Counted from the stretch's first letter, positions 51,229-60,344 are shown. The stretch is DNA of 64,000 nucleotides from JADJPO01 sp963724535 (GCA_963724535.1 CAVRVD010000013.1:468409-532408); one strand, 5' to 3'. Numbers and translations are program-made. Notes: generated by a model not told the origin, from the sequence alone.

Positions 51229-51555
51229 CTACGAACGAGGCTTGGGCGGGTTTGCCGCGAGACCGCGCTCGACCCACAGGCGCAGGGCGCGTTCATCGAG
51301 CAAGGCGTCGTCACCGACGTTCACCCAGGAGTCCGAGACTGTGTCGCGCATGGTCATCGGCTCGACATCATCGAGCTCGACGAGCTCGCGAAACGCATCC
51401 TGCCCGACCTTGACCAGCAGCCCCTGGCCGCTCACGCAGCAGGCCATCCGGCCCTCCACCATGAAGGCCAGGCCGCCGAACATCTTCTTCTCCGCCTCGA
51501 CCTTGCCGCCGAGCAGGTCGCGGACCCGCCCTGCCAGGTGCTCGTCGTATGCCAT
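51229..51555 (-). CDS. TfoX N-terminal domain protein
   Basis: 108 aa. FGGLAFMVEGRMACCV and VKVGQDAFRELVELDDVEPM match the TfoX/Sxy N-terminal domain, which in many bacteria occurs as a stand-alone protein of unknown role (competence regulation is only established for the full protein in gamma-proteobacteria). The ATG at 51555 opens the family fold directly. No obvious operon partner. Confidence 0.87.
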   Translation of the reverse strand: MAYDEHLAGRVRDLLGGKVEAEKKMFGGLAFMVEGRMACCVSGQGLLVKVGQDAFRELVELDDVEPMTMRDTVSDSWVNVGDDALLDERALRLWVERGLAANPPKPRS

Positions 51556-51684
51556 GCACAGAGTCTGACGGGTCCCACCGACACACCAGCGGACACGCAG
51601 AGCACAGCGATCGTACGACGAGGGAGTCGAGCGACTTGAGGACGCCGGTACCGCACGCGAACGGAACGCTGCTGCCGCGCCGGA

Positions 51685-52632
51685 TCAGGAGTATCTCTCG
51701 GTGAGCGCGTTGCCGATCGCGGCGAGGTGGTCTCGCACGCCTTGGGGGCTGGTGATCTCGAGCCATTCGACGAGTCCGGCGAGGTGGCCGGCAAGCCCGT
51801 ACTCGCTGGGGCCGCGGATCACGACGGTGATGCGTCCGTCGTTGGTGGAGCCTCCTATCTCGAGGTCCTCGCCCATGGCGACTTGCAGCAGGCTGATTCC
51901 GTCGGGTGCGCAGGTCGCGTGGATCTCGATGGGTGTTCGCCTGCGGTCGACGTCGTCGGCGATCTTGCGCCAGCTCTCGGTGAGGTCGAAGTCCTTGGGG
52001 CGGTGGACGGGTTGGTCGGTCCGGTCGGCGGAGGAGACGCGGTCGATCCGGAAGGTTCGCCGGCCGGTCTCGGTGTGGGCGATGAGATACCAGGACCGGC
52101 CCTTGGCGACGATGCCCAGCGGGTGGACGGTCCTCTGGGTCTCGGAGCCCGTGCGGTCGACGTAGCCGAGTCGTACCTGGACCCCGCGGATCACGGCGTC
52201 CTGCAGGTCGTCGAGGAAGCGAGGAGGTGGCTGCGTGATGTGAGTCGATCCCCATTGCTGCGGGTCCAGGATCCGCGAGGATGCCGCGGCTTCGGCTTGT
52301 GCCCGGAAGGGTTCCGGTAGGGCGCGGACGAGTTTGCGCAGCGCGGTCTTCACGGCCGGGGTTGCTGCTGAGGCGGGCCCGGCGACGAGGAACAGGGCGC
52401 GGGCTTCGCTGGCGGTCAGTCCGGACAGGTCGGTGCGGGCGCCGCCGAGGAGCCGCCAGCCGCCGCCTCGACCCTGGATCGAGTACACGGGGACGCCGCT
52501 CATGGCCAGGGCGTCGAGGTCGCGCCGCGCGGTGCGCTCGGAGACTTCGAGCTCCTTGGCGACCTCCGTCGCCGTCACCTGCTCGCGCCGTTGCAGCATG
52601 AGGAGGATCGCCACCAGTCGGTCGGTTCGCAT
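51685..52632 (-). CDS. WYL-domain transcriptional regulator (DeoR-type HTH)
   Basis: 315 aa from the ATG at 52632. The N-terminal HTH (RTDRLVAILLMLQRREQVTA, EVSERTARRDLDAL) resembles YafY/DeoR regulators. The central WYL domain (about 140-215) has HPLGIVAKGRSWYLIAHTET and the basic RTFRIDRV strand. A WCX extension ends the protein. It is divergent from an epoxide-hydrolase-like gene, with a perfect inverted repeat in the shared 62-bp gap, so it probably controls itself and that gene. WYL domains often sense nucleic-acid or nucleotide ligands; the ligand here is unknown. Confidence 0.9.
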   Translation of the reverse strand: MRTDRLVAILLMLQRREQVTATEVAKELEVSERTARRDLDALAMSGVPVYSIQGRGGGWRLLGGARTDLSGLTASEARALFLVAGPASAATPAVKTALRKLVRALPEPFRAQAEAAASSRILDPQQWGSTHITQPPPRFLDDLQDAVIRGVQVRLGYVDRTGSETQRTVHPLGIVAKGRSWYLIAHTETGRRTFRIDRVSSADRTDQPVHRPKDFDLTESWRKIADDVDRRRTPIEIHATCAPDGISLLQVAMGEDLEIGGSTNDGRITVVIRGPSEYGLAGHLAGLVEWLEITSPQGVRDHLAAIGNALTERYS

Positions 52633-52652
52633 ATCGCCAACTTCCCAGATAA

Positions 52653-52673
52653 ACCGGTCACGAGGTGACCGGT
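52653..52673. promoter_or_regulatory. Perfect inverted repeat in the WYL/hydrolase divergent promoter
   Basis: ACCGGTCAC-GAG-GTGACCGGT, nine-base arms with a 3-bp spacer, lies 20 bp before both start codons. It is the likely operator of the adjacent WYL regulator. TATAGG at 52673-52678 could be the -10 of the hydrolase. Confidence 0.7.
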
Positions 52674-52694
52674 ATAGGTCCCTAGGTTGGTGGC

Positions 52695-53684
52695 GTGAAC
52701 CCACTGACGAACCCCACCGACTTCCCCGAGCCCACCCTGATCGCCGTCAACGGCGTGGAGCTGGAGGTCTTCGAAGCCGGCCGGCAGAACGCCGGGAAGC
52801 CCATCGTGCTCTGCCACGGCTGGCCCGATCTCGCCTTCACCTGGCGTCATCAGGTGCCCGCCCTCGTCGCCGCGGGCTACCACGTCATCGCCCCCAACCA
52901 GCGCGGCTACGGCAACTCCTCCCGCCCCGCCGAGGTCACCGCCTACGACGTCCAGCACCTGGCCGGCGATCTCGTCGCCCTCCTCGACCACTACGGCTAC
53001 CAAGACGCGACCTTCATCGGCCACGATTGGGGGGCGATGGTCGTCTGGAGCCTCACCATGCTGCATCCGGAGCGCGTGACCAGGCTGATCTGCCTGAGCC
53101 TGCCCTATCCCGTCCGTGGAGAGGTGCCCTGGCTCGAGTTCATGGAGGCCGTGCTCGGCAGCGACTACTACTTCGTCCACTTCACCCGCCAGCCAGGCGT
53201 CGCCGACGCCGTGTTCGATGAGAACCCGGCCCAGTTCCTTCGCAACCTGTACCGCAAGAACGAGCCCCGCAAGGAGCCGCAGCCGGGGATGGCGATGATC
53301 GAACTCGCCCGAGCGCAGACACCCCTCGGCGAGCCACTGATGAGCGACAGCGACCTGGCCGTCTACGTCTCCGCCTTCAAGAAGTCGGGGTTCACCGGTG
53401 GCATCAACTGGTACCGGAACCTTGACCGCGACTGGCACCTGCTCGCCGACGTCGACCCGATCGTCCACCAGCCCGCCCTCATGATCTACGGCGACCGCGA
53501 CGCCGTGGCCCCGGGCGAGAACCTCGCACAGTTCGTCCCCAACGTCGAAGAGATCCACCTCGACAGCGGCCACTGGATCCACCAGGAGAAGCCCGCCGAG
53601 ACCAACCGGGCGATCACGCAATGGCTGGAACGACACGACACCGCGGACTTCACCCAACGGAGTCCCACAGTCCGCACTGGGTGA
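52695..53684 (+). CDS. Alpha/beta hydrolase, soluble epoxide hydrolase-like
   Basis: 329 aa, cytoplasmic. Oxyanion motif HGWPD at 41-45, nucleophile Asp111 in GHDWGAM, a cap region with paired tyrosines (around YYFVHF and NWYRNLDRDW), a charge-relay Asp in YGDRDAVAPG and the catalytic His in SGHWIHQEKP. An Asp nucleophile with cap tyrosines points to an epoxide hydrolase rather than an esterase. The substrate is unknown. GTG start; the divergent WYL regulator and operator suggest inducible expression. Confidence 0.9.
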   Translation: MNPLTNPTDFPEPTLIAVNGVELEVFEAGRQNAGKPIVLCHGWPDLAFTWRHQVPALVAAGYHVIAPNQRGYGNSSRPAEVTAYDVQHLAGDLVALLDHYGYQDATFIGHDWGAMVVWSLTMLHPERVTRLICLSLPYPVRGEVPWLEFMEAVLGSDYYFVHFTRQPGVADAVFDENPAQFLRNLYRKNEPRKEPQPGMAMIELARAQTPLGEPLMSDSDLAVYVSAFKKSGFTGGINWYRNLDRDWHLLADVDPIVHQPALMIYGDRDAVAPGENLAQFVPNVEEIHLDSGHWIHQEKPAETNRAITQWLERHDTADFTQRSPTVRTG

Positions 53685-53850
53685 ACAGCGAGGCGACCTC
53701 GCCCAGCTCGACGTCGGCGTCCCGCGCGTCCGCCGCGGCGGGACCGGCGACCCACCAGTCCGCGCCAGTGTGGTCCAACAGACAAGTACGCACGGGTGCC
53801 TGGCCGCCCAGGGAGGTACGCGGGGCGGAGCCTGCGCGAGCACCTCACCG
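53650..53850 (-). pseudogene. Possible C-terminal gene remnant overlapping the hydrolase end
   Basis: On the minus strand one frame reads GGQAPVRTCLLDHTGADWWV, AGPAAADARDADVELGEVAS, LFTQCGLWDSVG and stops at 53650. It looks protein-like (balanced composition, Trp/Cys pattern) but has no start nearby and no family I can name. The remainder of 53850-54140 shows nothing. Confidence 0.35.
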
Positions 53851-54142
53851 TGGGCAGGCTCCCAGAGCCTGACCGCTTCCGCCCCGTCGTCGAGATCGCA
53901 CGCATCTTGCCGCACGCGTAAACGACGGCGCAACGGATGACTCGGGCACCACAGTGGCGGGTGCGTGCGACAAGCCGATCCTGACGGGAGCGCGTCCCGC
54001 GCGACGATCCCCTTACGGGCGCCACGCCAACCGAGGATGGAGAACGGAGCCAGCGTCGGCCAATAGGAGTGGTCCGGCCGCGCGCCACCCGTCCCGCTTC
54101 GCATAGTTATGCAGACAGCCCCAGCGGTTGGACGTCCGGATC

Positions 54143-54268
54143 TGCCGCGTTGAGGGCGGCTACGCTCGCCCGATCATGCCGCTGTGCGGCCATACGCTCA
54201 TGCCGCGTTGAGGGCGGCTACGCTCGCCCGATCATGCCGCGTTGAGGGCGGCTACGCTCGCCCGATCA
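54143..54268. repeat. Three copies of a 34-bp repeat
   Basis: The 34-bp unit starting TGCCGCGTTGAGGGCGGCTA lies at 54143-54176, 54201-54234 and 54235-54268. The last two are directly abutted and the first is separated by 24 bp that begins like the unit (TGCCGC). All three look identical. The region is non-coding. GGGCGGCTACGCTCGCCC could form an imperfect hairpin in each copy. Confidence 0.85.
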
Positions 54269-54570
54269 TGCCGCGATCCGCGCGGCCTTATGCTTCTGCC
54301 GCTCTGGGACCATACGCTGGCGCCCAACGGCCGTTACCTTGCGCTGTTTCAGTCCAGAGCACGGTCATGATCAGGTGACATGTTGAGACCAGCGGTGCGG
54401 CATCATGGCTCGTGTGACCTCGCCCGCTTGCCGTACATGCGGTTCGGTTTGGCGGGTGTCGTCGTGGTACCGGGGTGACCGGTGCTCGCCGCACGCTGCT
54501 GCCCGACGGGTCGGCGTGACCGGGACCGCGTTGGTGCGCACCTCGGTCAGGTGACCTCGACGCGGCGACC

Positions 54571-55014
54571 TCACCGGGAATCGGGCTCCGTGACGTTCCG
54601 TGCGGCCAGCCGACCGATCTCCTCGAGGACGGCACGCATCGTCTGGTAGCGGTGCGGTCCCACGGCATCCGCCCATTCGGCCTCCAACTCGGCGAGCCGC
54701 TCGGCCGCCCGCCGTACCATCGCGTCGCCTGCCGCCGTCCGCGTAATGCGGCGTAGTCGCTTGTCGTCGGCGTCCCCTCCCGTCTGCAGGTACCCCAGGC
54801 CGACGAGATAGGACACGAACTGTCCGGCCGACTGCTTCGTCATCTGGAGGCGATCCCCGAGATCGGTGACCGTGATCCCCTCCTTCGGCACGGTGGCGAG
54901 CACACGGTGGTGTGACTGGCGCAGACCGCCCCAGTCCTCCTCCGCGAACCGGCGCTTGACTTCCCGCAGGACCTCGCCCGTCACTTCGGGCAGGGAGCGC
55001 TTGACAGGGGTCAT
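54571..55014 (-). CDS. MarR-family transcriptional regulator
   Basis: 147 aa. A winged HTH with ITVTDLGDRLQMTKQSAGQF (recognition helix) and the wing DADDKRLRRITRTAAG are typical of MarR repressors. Dimerisation helices flank it. It is divergent from a phosphotransferase-like gene, and a TAAGG/CCTTA repeat touches its start codon, so it probably represses both genes and responds to a small molecule. The ligand is unknown. Confidence 0.9.
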   Translation of the reverse strand: MTPVKRSLPEVTGEVLREVKRRFAEEDWGGLRQSHHRVLATVPKEGITVTDLGDRLQMTKQSAGQFVSYLVGLGYLQTGGDADDKRLRRITRTAAGDAMVRRAAERLAELEAEWADAVGPHRYQTMRAVLEEIGRLAARNVTEPDSR

Positions 55015-55026
55015 AAGGCAACCTTA
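55014..55026. promoter_or_regulatory. Candidate MarR operator
   Basis: TAAGG-CAA-CCTTA overlaps the first base of the MarR ATG. A second weaker dyad, GTCAAGTAACCTGAC, begins near 55049 in the same gap. Both lie between the MarR gene and the divergent phosphotransferase-like gene. Confidence 0.5.
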
Positions 55027-55092
55027 CGTTCTTCATGTCGTCAAGTAACCTGACGGCTTCGGTCCGAGCGGGGCGAGAAGGACGGAGTTGTC

Positions 55093-56256
55093 ATGAGTGT
55101 GGGATCGCTGGTGGGCGGGGGGCTCCTCGGTGCCGCCGCACCTGACCAGGACTGGCTCGCCCGCCTGGTGCTGGACGGCGCCGAGATGGCCACAGCCGGC
55201 GCCCGGCTGCTCGACGCGGACGTCGAGGAGGTGCCCTACGACCTCTTCGCGCTGTTGACGCAGGGCCGGTACCGGGTCCGCGCCACGGCGGAGGGCCGCG
55301 ACGGCCGGGCGCAGGGCGACTACTTCGTCAAGCTCCTGCAGTCGTGGCGCCAGAGCCCGGTGGCCGACGCCATCCCGGACTTCATCGCCCCAGAGGCCGA
55401 CGCCGTCCTGCCATGGCGCTGCGAGCCGCTCGTGTACGCCTCCGACCTGCGTGAACGACTCCCCGAGGGCATGGCAATGCCCCGGCTGCACGCCTGGGTC
55501 GAGACCGGCGAGCTCAGTGGGGCTCTGTGGATCGAGCACATCGACGCCGCCCCGACCTCGTGGGACCCCCCGGCCGTGGCCCATGCGGCGCGCCTGTTCG
55601 GGCGTCTCGCCGGCCGCCCCTCGGTGGCTGAGCTCGCGTGGGTCGGCGACCCCGGACAGGGGCGCACCCTGCGTGGATACGTCGACGTTCGCGTCCGCCC
55701 GGAACTGGTGCCCGCCCTGACCGGCCAGGACGTGTGGGAGCACCCCGCCGTGGCCGGCTGCGTCGACCCCGCGCTGCGCGAGGACCTGGTGGAGGTTGTC
55801 GGCCGGGTCGAGGCGATCCTCGAGGAGTCCGAGGCGATGCCGCACTCGGCATCCCATGGCGACGCATCGGTTCGCAATCTGCTGCGTCGCCGGGGACACC
55901 AGGACGAGCTCGTCGTCGTCGACTTCGGCTTCTGGTCCCGGACACCGATCGGGTTCGACCTCGGCCAGCTGCTGTTCGGCGAGGTTCAGACCGGGGAACG
56001 CCCACCGGACGACATCCCGGCCCTGGAGCAGGCCATCGTGCCCGCCTTCATCGAAGGGCTTCGCCAGGAAGGCGACTCCACGCCAGAATCGGTGGTCCGC
56101 CGAGCGCACGGGCTGCAACTCCTGCTGTTCGGAGTGCTGCCGTGCCTGCCCATCGACGAACTGGCCGCCGACCCGTCCGACGCCCTCGCACCGCTGGTGC
56201 GACGGCGAGCCGCCATGGCACGCGCCCTACTCGACATCGAGGCCGCCACCCGCTGA
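55093..56256 (+). CDS. Aminoglycoside phosphotransferase-fold protein (APH-like kinase)
   Basis: 387 aa. The kinase C-lobe is clear: catalytic loop SHGDASVRNLLRR (H-G-D-x5-N) and the metal-binding VVVDFGFWSRTPIGFDLGQLL. The N-lobe has a strand with YFVKLL, but its ATP-binding loop is not obvious. This fold covers antibiotic, choline and sugar kinases, so the substrate cannot be assigned; no resistance is implied. GGAG lies 7 bp before the ATG. It is divergent from a MarR regulator that probably controls it. Confidence 0.78.
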   Translation: MSVGSLVGGGLLGAAAPDQDWLARLVLDGAEMATAGARLLDADVEEVPYDLFALLTQGRYRVRATAEGRDGRAQGDYFVKLLQSWRQSPVADAIPDFIAPEADAVLPWRCEPLVYASDLRERLPEGMAMPRLHAWVETGELSGALWIEHIDAAPTSWDPPAVAHAARLFGRLAGRPSVAELAWVGDPGQGRTLRGYVDVRVRPELVPALTGQDVWEHPAVAGCVDPALREDLVEVVGRVEAILEESEAMPHSASHGDASVRNLLRRRGHQDELVVVDFGFWSRTPIGFDLGQLLFGEVQTGERPPDDIPALEQAIVPAFIEGLRQEGDSTPESVVRRAHGLQLLLFGVLPCLPIDELAADPSDALAPLVRRRAAMARALLDIEAATR

Positions 56257-56373
56257 CCTCCATGCTGCTCAACGGTAGGTCCCCAACCTGGATCAACTGA
56301 GCACCCCCACCAGACCCAACGCGGCGCCGCCACCGTCCGCAACTGCCGCGGGGAAGACGCGAAGCGTCCGCTA

Positions 56374-57150
56374 TTGCCGCACCGTGGGCCTGAGGTCGGC
56401 CTCACCGTGGTGGTGGATCATGACGAGAAGCGGTTGGTGTGGGCCGCGCCCGGGCGGAACAAGGCCACCCTGAACGCCTTCTTCGACGCCCTGGGACCCG
56501 AACGCTGCGCACAGATCACCCACGTGTCCGCGGACGGCGCGGACTGGATCGGCGACGTCGTCGCGGCCCGCTGCCCGGGCGCGGTCCGCTGCGCCGACCC
56601 GTTCCACCTGGTGGCCTGGGCCACCGACGCCCTGGACGAGGTCCGCCGTCAGGTCTGGAACGAGGCCCGCCGCGGCGGGGACAAGGACGCAGCCCGCCGG
56701 CTGAAGGGCGCCCGGTACGCGTTGTGGAAGAACCCCGCCGACCTGACCGAGGCCCAGCAGGTCAAGCTGGCCTGGATCGCGGCGGCGAACAAGCCGCTGC
56801 ACCGGGCCTACGAGCTGAAGGAGGCCTTCCGGAAGGTCATCCACATCAAGGGCCCCCACGGCTCCTACCTCCTGGATGACTGGCTGGCCTGGGCGTCCCG
56901 CTCGCAGCTGACACCCTTCGTCGAGCTCGCCCGCAAGATCCGAAGACACCGTCAAGCGATCGAGAACATGCTCGAACACGACCTGAGCAACGCCTTGATC
57001 GAATCGACGAACACCAAGATCCGGCTCCTGATGAGGATGGCATTCGGGTTCAAGGACACCGATGCCCTGATCGCTCTGGCCATGCTCGCCTTGGGCGGAT
57101 ACCGACCCGACCTACCCGGCCGATCCCGCCGCCTGATCACCCACACATAG
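56374..57150 (+). pseudogene. ISL3-family transposase, 5'-truncated
   Basis: Homology begins at about 56398 with GLTVVVDHDEKRLVWAAPGR and runs through the DDE core: VSADGADWIGDVVAARCPGA, RCADPFHLVAWATDALDEVR, and NALIESTNTKIRLLMRMAFG, which carries the acidic third residue. It ends at LPGRSRRLITHT and a TAG. About 170 N-terminal residues, including the zinc-finger/HTH region of ISL3 transposases, are absent, so it cannot act alone. No matching inverted repeat is seen at the 5' side. Confidence 0.85.
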
Positions 57151-57151
57151 G

Positions 57152-57321
57152 TCAGGAGAGCCCCTTTGCGTCCGCCGCAGCCTGTCGTTTGAGAGCGGCA
57201 GCAGCGCGGGCCTGCTCTTGGCGCTGCTTCTCCCCCGCACGGGCGTCCGCTGCCGCCTTCTTGGCGGCGGCACGGGCTGCTGCTTCCAGTTCTCGCTGCT
57301 TGGCCGCTTCTGCCTTCGCGG
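57152..57321 (-). pseudogene. Ala-rich protein gene, 3' part, split by IS21
   Basis: Reads KAEAAKQRELEAAARAAAKK and on to ALKRQAAADAKGLS, stop at 57152-57154. This is an alanine/lysine/arginine-rich helix, coiled-coil-like. Joining it to 60345-60408 after removing the IS and one CGCGG duplication gives a continuous frame (AARQARAAQAAADRAAREAA|KAEAAKQRE). The parent family is unknown. Confidence 0.7.
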
Positions 57322-57725
57322 TGTCGCCCGCCAGCTTGATGGGACCACTTGTCCGCCAGTGGGATGGGACCACTTGGTCGGGGTGGTGGGCGTCGGCGTG
57401 ATGATGATGGCGCCGGCGCTGGGGGTGGGTCAAGGGGCTTGGGGTTGGGGGGTCGAGGGCGTCGCGCGCTGGCCGGGGCAGGCCCCTGGGCCTGCCTGTG
57501 GTTGCGCCTGCCAGGGCCCGTGGAGGCTCGAGGTCAAGGGCGCGTGGCGGCTTGTCCGACACGCGGCTGGAGCGCGGCAGCGCGCCCCTTGACGTGGAGG
57601 GAGGGGCCCGTAGGCTGCGCGGCGCTGGTGAGCCGATCGCGCAGCGGCCGGGCGGGGTCGGGCGGCGCAGCCGCCTCCATGTGGTGGCCTGGGTCCTTGT
57701 CCTGTCACTGGTCGGTGGCCCCGGG

Positions 57726-58523
57726 TCATGGGCGGCGCCGGCGGCGGGGTCGTGGGGTGGTGGTGGCGATGTCCAGGCCGGGTTTCTGGCGGTGGCGGTA
57801 GGACTCCCCGTCCAGGACGAGTTCGTAGGCGGCGGACTGCAGCCGGTCGATCGCGGATTGGGCGAGGAGGGGGTCGGCCATCTGGGGTAGCCATTCGACC
57901 GGTTCCCGGTTGGAGGTCACGATGGTGGAGGCGGCCCGGTGCCGTTCCACGATCACTTCGTAGGTGTCTGTGGTGTCCAGGGTGTCCATCGGCTGTAGGG
58001 CGTAGTCGTCCAGGATGAGCAGGTCCACGCGCAGCAGTTTGCGGAGTTCGCCGTCGTGGCTGTTGTCCAGCCGGGAGGCGCGCAGGTGTTTGAGCAGCAC
58101 GTCGGTGCGGTGGAACGCGACGGTGTAGCGGCGGCGGACCGCGGCGTGGCCGAGGGCGGTGGCCAGGAACGTCTTCCCGACCCCGACCGGCCCCATGATC
58201 AGGGCGTTGTGGCCGGCGTCGAGGAACCGCAGGGAGCACAACTCGTCCCAGACGGCGTGGTCGTAGGTGACCTTCGCGGTGGGGTCCCAGTTCTCCAGGC
58301 ACATGTCCGCCTCCAGGCCGGCCGCCTTGGCGCGCAGGGCGGCGGAGGTGGTCTCCCGGCGGGTGACCTCATCGGACAGGACCAGCTCGAGGAACTCGAC
58401 GTGGGCGAGGTTACGGCTACGGGCCAAGGCGAGACGTTCGGGCAGGGTGTCCAGGCAGCGGCCGAGTTTGACCTGGCGCAGCAGGTGCTTCAGCTCCGCG
58501 CTGATCACCACCGGCGGGGTCAT
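57726..58523 (-). CDS. istB: IstB-like ATPase of IS21
   Basis: 265 aa AAA+ helper that assembles on target DNA and stimulates the IstA transposase. Walker A GPVGVGKT, Walker B LLILDDY, and sensor TIVTSNREPVEWL. The ATG overlaps the istA stop by 4 bp. The C-terminal basic tail (RPRRRRRP) probably binds DNA. Confidence 0.95.
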   Translation of the reverse strand: MTPPVVISAELKHLLRQVKLGRCLDTLPERLALARSRNLAHVEFLELVLSDEVTRRETTSAALRAKAAGLEADMCLENWDPTAKVTYDHAVWDELCSLRFLDAGHNALIMGPVGVGKTFLATALGHAAVRRRYTVAFHRTDVLLKHLRASRLDNSHDGELRKLLRVDLLILDDYALQPMDTLDTTDTYEVIVERHRAASTIVTSNREPVEWLPQMADPLLAQSAIDRLQSAAYELVLDGESYRHRQKPGLDIATTTPRPRRRRRP

Positions 58524-60178
58524 CGGGCACCCCCGTCCCGGCCCGAGCCACCCACACTGTCGGGGCGTTCGGCGGCGGGTCGACCGGCCGCGAAGTGGCC
58601 GGCTGGGCGGGCAAACCGTGGGGCGGGCACCGGTGGTCCGCCTGCTGACGCTGCGGTGGTGCCCGCTGGTGGTGGTGGGAAGAGGCTGATCTGGCGTGGT
58701 GCATCGGCCTCAAGACCCCGGGCGAGCATCCGCCCGATCAACGCCACGCTGTAGGCCTCGGCCTCGGCGGCTCGGGCGCAGGCGATCTCGACCCGGTCCG
58801 GGCCCCACTTGGTGACCAGGCCGAGCAGGGCGTAGACCTGGCGCATCTTCGTCCACGGCAGCGGATGGTCCAGCAGCACCGCGGCGTAGGCGCCGATCGC
58901 GGGCCCGTGCCCGGCCGCCACCTGCTGCAGGTGGTCCAGGTCCCGCATCGCGTAGACGCTCTTGTGCGCGGGCAGGTCGCCGGCATCGGTGGACCGGTGC
59001 CCGGCGGGTTGGCGGGGATGGGTCTTGACCAGCACCCCCCGGTGGAAGATCTTCACCAGGTGCTCGTCCGCGCGGACGTCGACCCGGGCCCCGATCAGGG
59101 CGCCGGGCACCGAGTACAACGCCTTGGCGACCTCGATGTGGTGATCCCGGTGGACCTTGGGCCGGGCGTAGATCGGCAGGTCATACGGCCAGTCCGGGGC
59201 CGGGAGCAGGTGCGCGGCCTCGATCAGCGTGAAGTGCTCCGCCGGGCGGGCCGCGGTGGTGCCGTGCACCCGCAGCCCGGCCGTGGTCCGGCACCAGGTC
59301 TCAGCGCTGACCCGGGCCTCGGCCAGGTCCGTGAACCTCTCCCCGGCGAACCACGATCGGCGCACGTAGGAGATTTGCCGTTCGACCCGTGGCTTGTCCT
59401 GGGGCCGGCGGACCCGGGCCGGGTCGATCAGGAAACCCCGGTCCTGGGCGTACTCGGCGAACGCCTGAGTGAACCGCGGTTGCAGCGGATCGGCCGCCTC
59501 GATCACCGCCTTCAGGTTGTCCGGGATGACGACGTGGAAGACCCCGCCGAAGAACGCCCACGCCGCCTCGAACCCCTCGATCACCGCCGTCGTGGTCTGG
59601 GTGAACGTGGGCCACACGAAGCAGTACCGGGACACACACGCGGTGAAGACCAGGGCGTGGCAGACCCGCCGCCGACCCGCCGCCGGGTCCGGGACCAGAC
59701 CCATCCGCCCGAAGTCGACCTGCAGCTCCCGGCCCGGCGCCCCGTCATCCACCCGCACCGTGACCGCCCGCCCTCGACGCGGCCCGCACACCTCGACCAC
59801 GAACCGGTCCAACGTCCGGGCCGGCACCGCCACCCCGCGGCGGGCCAGCAGCTGACCGACCTTGACCGTCGTCAGGTCTTCCCGCTCCACCCAGGCCCGG
59901 ATCTGCTCGCGGTGCTCCTCCAACACCCGCCACGCCGTGCCATGCCCATCCGAGCGGTGCGGGCGGACCCTCTCCAGCACCAGGCCGAGGAACTCATCCG
60001 ACAGCTGGCCCTCCCCGCCGTCGCGGTCCAGACCCAGCTCGATCGCCGCGGCCAGGTAGCGGCGCACCGTCTTACGGTCCACCCCCGCCAGCCGCTGCGT
60101 GGCCCGGATCCCTTTACCCCGCAGCCACAGCCGTAGCACCTCACGAACCTCATACACAGCAACCTCCCGGAACGCCAT
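58520..60178 (-). CDS. istA: IstA-like transposase of IS21
   Basis: 552 aa DDE transposase. An N-terminal HTH (KGIRATQRLAGVDRKTVRRY) binds the terminal repeats. The catalytic core has LQVDFGRMG (first Asp), VIPDNLKAVI (second Asp) and a Glu in KPRVERQISYVRR. A C-terminal beta-barrel region follows (VRADEHLVKIFHRGVLVKTH). A Pro/Ala-rich tail extends it beyond the usual length. It appears functional. Confidence 0.95.
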   Translation of the reverse strand: MAFREVAVYEVREVLRLWLRGKGIRATQRLAGVDRKTVRRYLAAAIELGLDRDGGEGQLSDEFLGLVLERVRPHRSDGHGTAWRVLEEHREQIRAWVEREDLTTVKVGQLLARRGVAVPARTLDRFVVEVCGPRRGRAVTVRVDDGAPGRELQVDFGRMGLVPDPAAGRRRVCHALVFTACVSRYCFVWPTFTQTTTAVIEGFEAAWAFFGGVFHVVIPDNLKAVIEAADPLQPRFTQAFAEYAQDRGFLIDPARVRRPQDKPRVERQISYVRRSWFAGERFTDLAEARVSAETWCRTTAGLRVHGTTAARPAEHFTLIEAAHLLPAPDWPYDLPIYARPKVHRDHHIEVAKALYSVPGALIGARVDVRADEHLVKIFHRGVLVKTHPRQPAGHRSTDAGDLPAHKSVYAMRDLDHLQQVAAGHGPAIGAYAAVLLDHPLPWTKMRQVYALLGLVTKWGPDRVEIACARAAEAEAYSVALIGRMLARGLEADAPRQISLFPPPPAGTTAASAGGPPVPAPRFARPAGHFAAGRPAAERPDSVGGSGRDGGAR

Positions 60179-60344
60179 GCCGCTCTCCGATCACCGAACC
60201 CGATAGCGGCATTCCACCGGGGAGGTGAACCGACGGCGACACAACCCCCGAGGGGGTGGTCCCATTACTGGCGGACGGGTGGTCCCATGCTGCTGGCGGA
60301 ACTCACCTCAAAGTGGTCCCATCTCGCTGGCGGGCGACACGCGG

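Larger units (their letters stand above)
57322..60339 (-). mobile_element. Complete IS21-family insertion sequence
   Basis: A 3018-bp element bounded by TGTCGCCCGCCAGC and its inverse, with an exact 5-bp target duplication CGCGG (57317-57321 and 60340-60344). Multiple internal copies of ATGGGACCAC follow each end (two on the left, three on the right), the usual IS21 transposase-binding array. It carries istA and istB on the minus strand with a 4-bp overlap. It looks intact. Confidence 0.95.

Noticed and set aside
52575..54104. 509-residue minus-strand frame opposite the epoxide hydrolase
   Set aside because: Shadow of the hydrolase; only the short C-terminal-like piece at 53650-53850, in another frame, looks protein-like.
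54143..54268. Possible CRISPR array
   Set aside because: Only three copies; two are directly abutted with no spacer, and no cas genes are near.
55093..56256. Antibiotic-resistance gene call for the APH-fold protein
   Set aside because: The fold covers many kinases and nothing in the sequence identifies an aminoglycoside substrate.
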